A DNA stretch of 64,000 nt from Polynucleobacter sp. es-MAR-4. Lineage in GTDB: Bacteria; Pseudomonadota; Gammaproteobacteria; Burkholderiales; Burkholderiaceae. Where the stretch lies: positions 186,001-250,000 of the forward strand of contig NZ_JACVPF010000001.1 in NCBI RefSeq assembly GCF_018882055.1, written 5' to 3'. Shown piece after piece: positions 9,807 to 17,410 of this stretch (its first letter is position 1; each line of letters opens with the position of its first letter). The notes beneath the pieces are model-generated. The model was not told where the DNA came from, did no database searches, and saw nothing but the letters and a program-made list of their open reading frames with translations. A program made the position numbers and the translations under genes.

Positions 9807-10331
9807 ATCGCTACTGATAAATCGCAGCGCATAAACCGGGAGATTACTGCTCCTGAAGTGCGTCTGATTGGACTAGATGGAGAACCCATCGGTGTAGTTA
9901 AGTTGAGTGAAGCCTTGGCTTTAGCAGAAGAGAAAGAGACCGATTTGGTTGAAATTGCTCCGACAGCTGTGCCACCTGTAGTCCGCATCATGGACTTCGG
10001 CAAATTCAAGTACCAAGAAGCCAAACGTTTGCATGAAGCTAAGCTCAAGCAAAAAGTGATTCAGGTGAAGGAAGTTAAATTCCGTCCCGGCACAGATGAT
10101 GGTGACTATGGTGTGAAGCTACGCAATCTAATCCGCTTTTTGGAAGATGGCGATAAGACAAAGATTACGCTGCGGTTTCGGGGTCGTGAAATGGCCCACC
10201 AAGAAATCGGAGTCAGAATGTTGGAGCGTTTGAAGTCAGACCTGATTGAGTACGGTCAAGTAGAACAGTTTCCAAAGATGGAAGGCCGCCAGATGGTGAT
10301 GGTATTGGCTCCCATCCGTAAGGCTAAGTAA
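9807..10331 (+). CDS. infC: Translation initiation factor IF-3 (ATC start)
   Basis: IF-3 keeps the 30S subunit free and checks start-codon and initiator-tRNA pairing. No ATG precedes the conserved N-terminal sequence [18 protein letters not shown]. The frame is open back through an ATC at 9807, which has AAGGA at 9793-9797 nine bases upstream, giving 174 residues, the normal IF-3 length. Starting at the GTG at 9858 would remove 17 conserved residues. The ATT at 9798 sits almost on the Shine-Dalgarno and is less likely. In E. coli, infC uses AUU and IF-3 represses its own translation by discriminating against it. The same logic probably applies here. Confidence 0.92.
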   Translation: MATDKSQRINREITAPEVRLIGLDGEPIGVVKLSEALALAEEKETDLVEIAPTAVPPVVRIMDFGKFKYQEAKRLHEAKLKQKVIQVKEVKFRPGTDDGDYGVKLRNLIRFLEDGDKTKITLRFRGREMAHQEIGVRMLERLKSDLIEYGQVEQFPKMEGRQMVMVLAPIRKAK

Positions 10332-10361
10332 TAAGCCAAATCGCAAGATTGGGTTTGTTGT

Positions 10362-10436
10362 TTAAGTAGGGAGGGGTCGCAAGACTCTGGTAGTTAGAAG
10401 TGCTTCTAGGTACAGGAAGCGTAACCGTCGGTTACC
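10362..10436 (+). promoter_or_regulatory. Structured infC-rpmI leader, possible L20 autoregulatory site
   Basis: The 139-base infC-rpmI gap contains three consecutive potential hairpins: one near 10372-10390 capped by a GCAA tetraloop, one pairing GCTTC (10402) with GAAGC (10416), and one pairing GTAACC (10421) with GGTTAC (10430). In other bacteria, ribosomal protein L20 represses this operon by binding leader RNA structures. The function here is inferred from position and structure only. Confidence 0.4.
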
Positions 10437-10470
10437 ACCTAAGTTGCACATGCAGAAGAAGGGGTGCTTT

Positions 10471-10668
10471 ATGCCCAAGATGAAGAGCAAGAGTAGCGCT
10501 AAAAAGCGCTTCACGGTTCGCGCAGGCGGAACGATCAAACGAGGTCAGGCTTTCAAACGCCACATCCTCACCAAGAAGACCACAAAGAACAAGCGTCATT
10601 TGCGTGGTTCCACAGAAGTTGCGAAGGCAGACGTTAAGTCAATTCGCTCCATGCTTCCATACGCTTAA
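10471..10668 (+). CDS. rpmI: 50S ribosomal protein L35
   Basis: A small basic protein of the large ribosomal subunit. The ATG at 10471 follows GAAGGGGTG and gives [14 protein letters not shown], the standard L35 N-terminus. An earlier in-frame ATG at 10450 would add nine non-conserved residues. It is 65 residues long with the usual [18 protein letters not shown] core. rplT follows 25 bases downstream. Confidence 0.97.
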   Translation: MPKMKSKSSAKKRFTVRAGGTIKRGQAFKRHILTKKTTKNKRHLRGSTEVAKADVKSIRSMLPYA

Positions 10669-10693
10669 CCTCAGACTAGATTAGGAGAAATAA

Positions 10694-11059
10694 ATGCCAA
10701 GAGTCAAACGTGGGGTTACAGCAAGAGCCCGTCATAAGAAAATCACCGATGCCGCAACAGGCTATCGTGGACGTCGTAAAAATGTATTCCGTATTGCTAA
10801 GCAAGCAGTTATGCGTGCTGGTCAATATGCATACCGTGACCGTCGCAACAAGAAACGTGTATTCCGCGCATTGTGGATTGCTCGTATCAACGCGGCAGTT
10901 CGTCAGCATGACATGACCTATAGCGTATTCATGAATGGTATGAAGAAAGCTGCGATCGAACTCGACCGCAAAGTGCTTTCCGATATGGCCATTGCTGACA
11001 AAGCGGCTTTCGCTGCTTTGGTTACTCGGATCAAATCCGTAGTAAGCGCTGCAGCTTAA
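10694..11059 (+). CDS. rplT: 50S ribosomal protein L20
   Basis: L20 binds 23S rRNA early in 50S assembly and, in E. coli and Bacillus, also represses its own operon. The 121 residues start [16 protein letters not shown] and contain the conserved [17 protein letters not shown] and [15 protein letters not shown] segments. An AGGAG Shine-Dalgarno precedes the ATG. It lies between rpmI and pheS. Confidence 0.97.
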   Translation: MPRVKRGVTARARHKKITDAATGYRGRRKNVFRIAKQAVMRAGQYAYRDRRNKKRVFRALWIARINAAVRQHDMTYSVFMNGMKKAAIELDRKVLSDMAIADKAAFAALVTRIKSVVSAAA

Positions 11060-11088
11060 TTCTTAGTTTATTTAATAACTAAGCTGCA

Positions 11089-12135
11089 ATGGTTTCTCTC
11101 GACCACATTGTCGAGGATGCTAAACGTGATTTCCTCGGAGCTGCCGATGCGGCAGCTCTAGAGGACGCGAAAGCCAAGTATCTCGGTAAGTCAGGTGTTC
11201 TCACTGAGCGTTTAAAAGCGCTTGGTGGAATGTCGCCTGATGAACGCAAGAGTGCTGGCGCCCAAATTAATCAAATCAAAACCCAAGTTGAAGCTGCATT
11301 ACAAGAGCGTCGCCAAGCATTGGCTGATGCCCTATTGCTACAACGTCTTGCTGCGGAATCAATTGACGTCTCTTTGCCTGGCCGTGGTCAAGCAGTAGGT
11401 AGCTTGCATCCTGTGATGCGCACCTGGGAGCGTGTTGAAGAAATCTTCCGATCCATTGGTTTTGATGTAGCTGATGGCCCTGAAATTGAAACTGATTGGT
11501 TTAATTTCACCGCCTTAAATAGTCCCGAGAATCATCCTGCACGTTCAATGCAAGATACCTTCTATATTGATGGTAAAGATTCCAACGGAAAGCCTTTGTT
11601 ATTGCGCACCCATACCAGCCCGATTCAGGTTCGCTATGCAAGTGAGCATGTGAAGAAATATGCGCATGCTGATGTAATGCCGCCAATTAAAGTGATTGCC
11701 CCAGGCAGAACATATCGTGTTGATAGTGATGCCACCCATTCACCGATGTTTCATCAGGTTGAGGGTTTGTGGATTGCAGAGAGCGTCTCCTTTGCTGATC
11801 TCAAGGGTGTTTACACCGACTTCTTAAGAACATTTTTTGAGACGAATGAATTACAAGTTCGTTTCCGTCCATCGTATTTCCCATTCACTGAGCCTTCAGC
11901 TGAAATCGATATGGCCTTTGGTAGCGGCAAGTTAGCTGGCCGTTGGTTGGAGATTTCTGGAGCAGGGCAGGTTCATCCAAATGTATTGCGCAATATGGGC
12001 ATTGATCCAGAGCGCTATACCGGTTTTGCTTTTGGCTCTGGATTAGAGCGCTTGACGATGTTGCGCTACGGCGTAGATGATTTACGTCTTTTCTTTGAGA
12101 ACGATCTCCGTTTCTTAGCGCAATTTCCAGCTTAA
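11089..12135 (+). CDS. pheS: Phenylalanyl-tRNA synthetase alpha subunit
   Basis: This is the catalytic subunit of the alpha2beta2 enzyme. The 348 residues have an N-terminal coiled-coil arm that binds tRNA (about 1-90) and a class II catalytic core with motif 2 ([20 protein letters not shown]) and motif 3 ([17 protein letters not shown]). pheT follows 31 bases later. In enterobacteria pheST is controlled by attenuation, but I see no clear Phe-rich leader peptide here. Confidence 0.97.
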   Translation: MVSLDHIVEDAKRDFLGAADAAALEDAKAKYLGKSGVLTERLKALGGMSPDERKSAGAQINQIKTQVEAALQERRQALADALLLQRLAAESIDVSLPGRGQAVGSLHPVMRTWERVEEIFRSIGFDVADGPEIETDWFNFTALNSPENHPARSMQDTFYIDGKDSNGKPLLLRTHTSPIQVRYASEHVKKYAHADVMPPIKVIAPGRTYRVDSDATHSPMFHQVEGLWIAESVSFADLKGVYTDFLRTFFETNELQVRFRPSYFPFTEPSAEIDMAFGSGKLAGRWLEISGAGQVHPNVLRNMGIDPERYTGFAFGSGLERLTMLRYGVDDLRLFFENDLRFLAQFPA

Positions 12136-12166
12136 TTTGCCAACCTTCTAATAGTAGATAGCGCAT

Positions 12167-14623
12167 ATGCAATTTTCTGAATCTTGGTTACGCCAATATG
12201 TAAATCCTTCGCTGGATAGCAATGCCTTAGGTCATGCAATGACTATGGCTGGCCTTGAGGTGGAAGAGCAGCATTCAGTAGCGCCCCCATTTACAAAGAT
12301 TGTTGTTGCGCAAATCCTATCTGCTGAGCAGCATCCTGATGCAGACCGCTTGCGTGTTTGTAAGGTCGATGCTGGCACTGGCCAAGAATTGCAAATTGTT
12401 TGTGGTGCACCGAATGCACGTGCTGGAATCAAAATTCCTTGCGCTATGGTTGGCGCAGAATTGCCGCCAGCTGAAGCAGGTGGTAAGCCATTCATGATCA
12501 AAGTAGGTAAGTTGCGCGGTGTAGAAAGTCAGGGCATGTTGTGCTCTGGTCGCGAGCTTGGTTTGGGCGATGATCACGAAGGTATTTTGGAATTGCCTGC
12601 AGATGCACCAGTGGGTGAGGATATTCGTCAGTATTTAAATCTGGATGACCAGATTTTTGTTATTAAGTTAACGCCTAATAAAGCAGATTGCTTGTCTCTA
12701 ATGGGTATGGCGCGTGAAGTATCCGCTATTACTGGCGCTGCATTGTGCGCACCCAAGTGGACCCCTGTTAATGTTTCTATACAAGACAAGCTCAACGTTA
12801 CCGTTGAAAGCACAGATCTTTGCGGTCGTTTTGCTGGTCGCGTGATTCGTGGCGTTAATCCAAAAGCTAAAACACCAGATTGGATCATTCAACGACTTTG
12901 CAATGCGGGTCAAAGAAGCATTTCCCCTTTGGTGGATTTGTCTAACTATGTCATGTTGGAAATGGGGCAGCCAACCCATGTATTTGATATTGATAAATTG
13001 ACTGGCGATATCTCTGTACGTTGGGCAAAGCCAGGCGAAACCCTTGAGCTTTTAAATGGACAGACGGTGACCTTGCAGGGCCCTGATTCTGCTGGTAAGT
13101 TGCAAGATGCTGGAGTAGTTGCGGATCAATCTGGTCCAGTAGCATTAGCCGGCATCATGGGTGGGAATCATTGTGCGGTAACGGACGACACAAAAAATAT
13201 CTATGTTGAAGCTGCTTATTGGCAACCTTCGGCAATTCAGGGTCGTGCGCGTCGTTTTAATTTCAGTACAGATGCAGCGCATCGCTTTGAGCGTGGTGTT
13301 GATCCACAAAATGCAGCTAACTGTTTAGAGTATTTAACTGCCCTGATTGTTGAAGTCTGTGGTGGTCAAGTTGGCCCAATTGATGATCAAGTATTGGCTA
13401 TCCCTGAGCGCAAGCCAGTAAAAATGCGTTTGGCTAGGGCGGAAAAGGTGATTGGCATCCCCCTCACTCAAGAAGTAGTTGCCGATGTATTTAAGCGCCT
13501 TGGTTTTGAATTCAAGCAAGAGGGTGGTGCGTTTGTTGTTACACCTCCGAGCTATCGCTTCGATATTGAAATTGAAGAAGATTTAATTGAAGAAGTCGCA
13601 CGCATGTACGGCTTTGAAAATATTCCTGATGTGCCGCCTGTTTCTTCATTGAAGATGAGTGCTAAAGCTGAAGCAAAGCGTGGAGTGCATTTATTGCGCC
13701 AACGTTTAGCTCTGCAGGGATATCAAGAGGCGGTGAATTTTGGATTTACTGATCTTGAAAGCGAGCAACGCTTAGCTGCCGCTACTGAAAAAGATGTCAT
13801 TGCCGTGCTCAATCCTATTGCTAGTCAGTATGGCGTGATGCGTAGCAATCTATGGGGCGGCTTACTGGGCAACCTCAAGTCAAGCCTGAATCGTGGTGCT
13901 GGCCGTGTACGTTTATTTGAAACCGGTCGCGTTTTCAAGCGTGATGCGAGCGTTCAAGAGGAGGCCGGTAAAGTAGCTGGTTTTCATCAGCCACAGCAAC
14001 TTGGTGGTTTAGCGTATGGATCATTTGTCCCTGAGCAGTGGGCAAGCGCTGATCGTGCAGTTGACTTCTTCGATGTGAAAGGTGATCTGGAGCGCGTACT
14101 TGACCCATTACAGTTCACAACTGAGGCAGCAGTTCATCCTGCGCTGCATCCTGGTCGTAGTGCGCAAATTCAACTTGTAACTCCAGCTGGTAAGCAAAAT
14201 ATTGGCTGGATTGGTGAATTGCATCCTGGATTGCAGCAGGCATATGAGTTGCCTCAGGCTCCGGTGCTATTTGAAATGGATTTAGAAGCCATTCGTAATC
14301 TTGGTATTCCGCAGCCAGAAGAGTTGAGTAAATTCCCAGCCGTACAACGAGATTTAGCGGTGGTGGTGAAGCAGGCCGTTTCTGCGCAGACTTTGCTTGA
14401 TGCAATGAATGCCAAAAAGCAGACTTTAGTAAAAGCGATTGAGCTCTTCGATGAGTTCAAGCCAAAGGCTGGCTCTAGCAGTATGGCTGATGATGAGAAG
14501 AGTTTGGCTTTCCGTGTCACCTTGCTTAATCCACAGGAAACCCTGCAGGATGCGCAAATTGAAGCGGTTATGACAGCTTTATTGTCAGCGCTTGAGAAAA
14601 ATTGCGCGGCTCGTCTGCGCTAG
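12167..14623 (+). CDS. pheT: Phenylalanyl-tRNA synthetase beta subunit
   Basis: This is the structural and editing subunit. The 818 residues contain an N-terminal EMAP/tRNA-binding domain (about 40-150, [15 protein letters not shown]), the B3/B4 editing region, the B5 domain, a catalytic-like core, and a C-terminal ferredoxin-like anticodon-binding domain ([12 protein letters not shown] onward). Length and order are standard for bacteria. ihfA begins 41 bases downstream, the conserved proteobacterial arrangement. Confidence 0.97.
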   Translation: MQFSESWLRQYVNPSLDSNALGHAMTMAGLEVEEQHSVAPPFTKIVVAQILSAEQHPDADRLRVCKVDAGTGQELQIVCGAPNARAGIKIPCAMVGAELPPAEAGGKPFMIKVGKLRGVESQGMLCSGRELGLGDDHEGILELPADAPVGEDIRQYLNLDDQIFVIKLTPNKADCLSLMGMAREVSAITGAALCAPKWTPVNVSIQDKLNVTVESTDLCGRFAGRVIRGVNPKAKTPDWIIQRLCNAGQRSISPLVDLSNYVMLEMGQPTHVFDIDKLTGDISVRWAKPGETLELLNGQTVTLQGPDSAGKLQDAGVVADQSGPVALAGIMGGNHCAVTDDTKNIYVEAAYWQPSAIQGRARRFNFSTDAAHRFERGVDPQNAANCLEYLTALIVEVCGGQVGPIDDQVLAIPERKPVKMRLARAEKVIGIPLTQEVVADVFKRLGFEFKQEGGAFVVTPPSYRFDIEIEEDLIEEVARMYGFENIPDVPPVSSLKMSAKAEAKRGVHLLRQRLALQGYQEAVNFGFTDLESEQRLAAATEKDVIAVLNPIASQYGVMRSNLWGGLLGNLKSSLNRGAGRVRLFETGRVFKRDASVQEEAGKVAGFHQPQQLGGLAYGSFVPEQWASADRAVDFFDVKGDLERVLDPLQFTTEAAVHPALHPGRSAQIQLVTPAGKQNIGWIGELHPGLQQAYELPQAPVLFEMDLEAIRNLGIPQPEELSKFPAVQRDLAVVVKQAVSAQTLLDAMNAKKQTLVKAIELFDEFKPKAGSSSMADDEKSLAFRVTLLNPQETLQDAQIEAVMTALLSALEKNCAARLR

Positions 14624-14664
14624 GTTTAATATTAGTAAAAGACATTCCAAAGAGACTTCCGCCC

Positions 14665-14988
14665 ATGAATGATTTAGTTAGCAACGATACCGTTACCAAG
14701 AATGAACTCTCGGAAGCCCTCTTTGATCAAGTTGGCCTGAATAAGCGTGAGGCCAAAGACATGATTGATGCTTTCTTTGATCGCATCGGACAGTCCCTAG
14801 AGACTGGTGTTGAGGTGAAGATTTCTGGATTCGGAAACTTCCAATTGCGCAATAAATCTGCTCGTCCTGGACGCAATCCAAAAACTGGCCAAATGATTCC
14901 AATTGCGGCACGTCGCGTTGTCACTTTTCATGCAAGTCAAAAACTCAAGGATGTAGTTGAGTCACATGCTAGAGAAAACAGCATTTGA
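14665..14988 (+). CDS. ihfA: Integration host factor subunit alpha
   Basis: This DNA-bending protein of the HU/IHF family pairs with IhfB. The 107-residue reading from the ATG at 14665 contains the [22 protein letters not shown]-terminal helices and the DNA-binding arm [14 protein letters not shown]. The frame extends upstream into pheT without a better start. The next gene overlaps its last 23 bases, which suggests translational coupling. Confidence 0.96.
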   Translation: MNDLVSNDTVTKNELSEALFDQVGLNKREAKDMIDAFFDRIGQSLETGVEVKISGFGNFQLRNKSARPGRNPKTGQMIPIAARRVVTFHASQKLKDVVESHARENSI

Positions 14989-15316
14989 TGCTGGGTCGGT
15001 GCTGCTCAGTTCGCAGCTCCCCCCAATTCCCGCTAAGCGTTATTTCACTATTGGTGAGGTATCTGACCTGTGCGGCGTTCGCTCCCATGTACTGCGTTAT
15101 TGGGAACAAGAGTTCTCTCAACTAAGCCCGCAAAAGCGTCGAGGCAATCGTCGCTACTATCAGCATCATGAAGTTGTCTTAATCCGCAAGATTAGGGCGC
15201 TTTTATATGAGGAAGGCTTCACAATCAGTGGCGCCAGAAATCGCCTTGATGAGGCTCGCGGTGAACTTCGCTTACGCGATGAATTGCAGGCTGTACTGCA
15301 AATTCTCTCTAAATAG
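14966..15316 (+). CDS. MerR-family transcriptional regulator
   Basis: A 116-residue protein with an N-terminal winged helix-turn-helix of the MerR type. [25 protein letters not shown] lies at about residues 25-50, and RRGNRRYY follows. It lacks a recognisable C-terminal sensing domain, like the short MerR proteins usually found next to ihfA in proteobacteria. The ATG at 14966 lies inside the end of ihfA. A TTG at 14957 is an alternative start. tRNA-Pro follows. Its target is unknown. Confidence 0.9.
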   Translation: MLEKTAFDAGSVLLSSQLPPIPAKRYFTIGEVSDLCGVRSHVLRYWEQEFSQLSPQKRRGNRRYYQHHEVVLIRKIRALLYEEGFTISGARNRLDEARGELRLRDELQAVLQILSK

Positions 15317-15341
15317 TTACTGATACAATTTTGTTTCTCGT

Positions 15342-15418
<77 letters not shown>

Positions 15419-15440
15419 TCACTTCAATTTCAAATCTGCC

Positions 15441-15842
15441 ATGACATCAAGCTCAAACAATACGACTTACTTTGGTTTAACTATTCCTTTTTTGGCTCAC
15501 TTGGGAGTGGTTCCCGAATATGCTGAAGGTGGTAAATCACGCATTAGCCTGGTCATTAAGCCGGAGTTTGAGAATAGCTTTCACATCGCTCATGGTGGGG
15601 TTGTGATGACTTTGCTCGACTTTGCGATGGGGGCTGCGGCACGCAGCACGGTTGATCAGCCCCTTGGCGCTATGACAATTGATATGAGCGTGAGTTTTTT
15701 GCGTCCTAGCATTGGCAAAATTGCAGTGGAGGGCAGAGTCCTCAAGTCTGGAAAAACGATTAATTATTGTGAGGCAGTAGTTTTAAATGAGGCTGGTGAA
15801 GTTACTGCTAAATCTAGCGGTACATTTATGCTGAGAAGATAG
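15441..15842 (+). CDS. PaaI-type hotdog-fold acyl-CoA thioesterase
   Basis: A 133-residue single hotdog domain. The HIAHGGVVMTLLDFAMGAAA segment (residues 50-70) is the family's active-site helix, with the HGG turn and the downstream acidic residue. MSVSFLRPSIGKIAVEGRV is the typical beta-strand that follows. Members hydrolyse aryl- or acyl-CoA thioesters. The substrate cannot be chosen from sequence. It lies alone between tRNA-Pro and an AT-rich spacer. Confidence 0.88.
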   Translation: MTSSSNNTTYFGLTIPFLAHLGVVPEYAEGGKSRISLVIKPEFENSFHIAHGGVVMTLLDFAMGAAARSTVDQPLGAMTIDMSVSFLRPSIGKIAVEGRVLKSGKTINYCEAVVLNEAGEVTAKSSGTFMLRR

Positions 15843-15952
15843 ATTTTAAATACCCATAATCAATATAGTATTTATAATTATTATGTTAGTTATTAAGCTA
15901 TAAGCATCTTAAATGCCTTTTATGCAGCCTTTTAGGTAATATTTAAATATAT

Positions 15953-15981
15953 ATTCTGATTTATTAATATCTGTATATAAT
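15953..15981 (+). promoter_or_regulatory. Probable promoter of the H-NS-like gene
   Basis: A perfect TATAAT at 15976-15981 lies in a very AT-rich spacer, with a weak -35 (TTCTGA) 16 bases upstream. The start codon is 62 bases downstream. High AT content next to an H-NS-like gene would suit autoregulation, but that is inference. Confidence 0.4.
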
Positions 15982-16043
15982 GTGCCTAAGGAATAACTCA
16001 TTCTTTGTTATTCTAAAAAACTAATATTCGGAGAAATTAATAC

Positions 16044-16328
16044 ATGTCTTCTTATAAAGAACTCTTAGCCCAACGCGAATTGTTGGATAAACAGATTAAA
16101 GAAGCAGTTTTACGCGAAAAAGCGGATGGTATCGCCAAAGCTAAGCTCATTATTGAGCAGTACGATTTATCGGCTTCAGACTTATTTAGTCGTAAAGCTG
16201 GGGCACGCAGCTCTAGCGGCAAGGTTGCTCCTAAGTACCGCAATCCAGCAACTGGTGATACATGGACCGGTCGCGGCAAGGCTCCCAAATGGATTGAAGG
16301 TAGAGATCGTAGTAACTTTTTGATCTAA
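16044..16328 (+). CDS. H-NS-like nucleoid-associated protein
   Basis: A 94-residue protein with an N-terminal coiled-coil (about 1-40, MSSYKELLAQRELLDKQIKE) for oligomerisation and the H-NS C-terminal DNA-binding domain. The signature is YRNPATGDTWTGRGKAPKW at residues 71-89. It is shorter than E. coli H-NS (137) but normal for betaproteobacterial H-NS/BpH3-type proteins. It probably silences AT-rich DNA. The upstream spacer is AT-rich, and a strong terminator follows. Confidence 0.93.
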   Translation: MSSYKELLAQRELLDKQIKEAVLREKADGIAKAKLIIEQYDLSASDLFSRKAGARSSSGKVAPKYRNPATGDTWTGRGKAPKWIEGRDRSNFLI

Positions 16329-16355
16329 GACGCTGATTTAAATAGATTTAATTTT

Positions 16356-16393
16356 AAAAAAGGCTGCTCAGCATTGTCTGGGCAGCCTTTTTT
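16356..16393 (+). terminator. Bidirectional intrinsic terminator
   Basis: The stem AAAAAGGCTGC / GCAGCCTTTTT has A and T tracts on either side. It lies between the H-NS-like gene (plus strand) and the HTH-pseudoreceiver gene (minus strand), so it can end transcription from both. Confidence 0.88.
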
Positions 16394-16411
16394 CTTTCCT
16401 GGAATACTGGG

Positions 16412-17113
16412 CTATGAGCACTTTCTATTGAGTGCTTGGATGAATATAGGCTCCAGGAGTTCATGCCGATTCTTATCCCCGGGGGCATTTTCAAGCTCTG
16501 GATTGGTGGCAGGATAGCCAATAATTAAGGGATTTTGGTCAATTAAGCCCCTTTCAAGCTCCTCTTGGAGGAGTTCTGGGTATTGTGATCTGACGCTGAC
16601 GGTGTTTTCATCTGCTAGACCCATAACCCCAGGATGCAAGCGTATAAATCCCTCATCTACTAAGATAGGAATACGCTGTGTGTCCTTGTTTTTACTCAGA
16701 TAATGGATCAAATGAACCTGTTCCACTGGAGGTATGAGGGCATCAAGAAATATTAGATCTGGAGAAATGGAAACAGCCTTCATGAGACCCTCCAGGCTAT
16801 CTACGGATACCTCCATATCCACCTTTAATTGCCAACATTGAATCGATTCAATTAATTCATGGCTATTTTCAGCCCTCCTGAATATCCCCATGGCAATACA
16901 GTTTTGAGTAGTTTTTTGGCGCATCGCTCTTTTGCGGCGTGCAAGTTGCTGATCAAGAGAGCTTGCCAAGATGCGACGGTGGCCCCCGCGAGTCTTCCAT
17001 GCGATTAATTCACCTAATTCAACCATTTTCTGGACGGTGCCTAGCGATACTTGCAATACTTTGGCGCTTTGACGGGTGCTTAAATATTCCAAATCAGGGG
17101 TAATAGCTTTCAT
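16412..17113 (-). CDS. HTH DNA-binding protein with degenerate receiver-like domain
   Basis: A 233-residue protein. Residues 8-55 are an excisionase/MerR-like helix-turn-helix (YLSTRQSAKVLQVSLGTVQK, then TRGGHRRI). After a basic linker (about 57-70), residues 72-200 look like a two-component receiver: the strand PDLIFLDALIPP has D124 where the phosphorylated aspartate normally sits. The acidic pair expected on the first strand is missing (MGIFRRAENS), and no clear conserved Lys follows. It may work without phosphorylation. It is transcribed divergently from sucA with about 300 bases between, so control of itself or of the TCA operon is possible. No target is known to me. Confidence 0.75.
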   Translation of the reverse strand: MKAITPDLEYLSTRQSAKVLQVSLGTVQKMVELGELIAWKTRGGHRRILASSLDQQLARRKRAMRQKTTQNCIAMGIFRRAENSHELIESIQCWQLKVDMEVSVDSLEGLMKAVSISPDLIFLDALIPPVEQVHLIHYLSKNKDTQRIPILVDEGFIRLHPGVMGLADENTVSVRSQYPELLQEELERGLIDQNPLIIGYPATNPELENAPGDKNRHELLEPIFIQALNRKCS

Positions 17114-17330
17114 ATATCCTTAATCTCATTAATTCATTTGAAGATTTAGAGAATACGAATCAAATCCCTGGGAATCTGTCAGGCCTGATTTAAATGAGGG
17201 TAGGAAAATTCTTATTCTGGGCTTAAATAGGCAAATACCCCAAAAAGCCCCAAAATCAGGGAAAGCCCTTTATGAATCAATGGGTAAACGTGTTAAATTA
17301 GCATCGTTGTAAGAGTATTCGCACAGATCA

Positions 17331-17405
17331 ATTCGTAAAGCGGTTAAGCCGTAGAGCGAATGGTTTTAACCACAGTTTTTATTCGGGAAACCCGATGAAA
17401 GGTGA
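17331..17405 (+). ncRNA. Structured sucA leader (resembles the sucA RNA motif)
   Basis: The DNA just upstream of sucA can fold into ATTCG (17331-17335) paired with CGAAT (17357-17361) around an inner CGG/CCG hairpin, and then a TCGGG-AAA-CCCGA hairpin at 17383-17395 that abuts the Shine-Dalgarno AAAGGTGAG. GGTTAA (17342) is also complementary to TTAACC (17366), which allows an alternative pairing or pseudoknot. A conserved 'sucA RNA' cis-element has been described upstream of sucA in Burkholderiales. I assign this region to it by position and shape, without a covariance search. Confidence 0.6.
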
Positions 17406-17410
17406 GCATC

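Noticed and set aside
15843..16043. dif-like element (TTATGTTAGTT) in the AT-rich spacer before the H-NS-like gene
   Set aside because: Only the right arm resembles the XerD site. The left arm does not match the consensus, so this is likely coincidence in AT-rich DNA.
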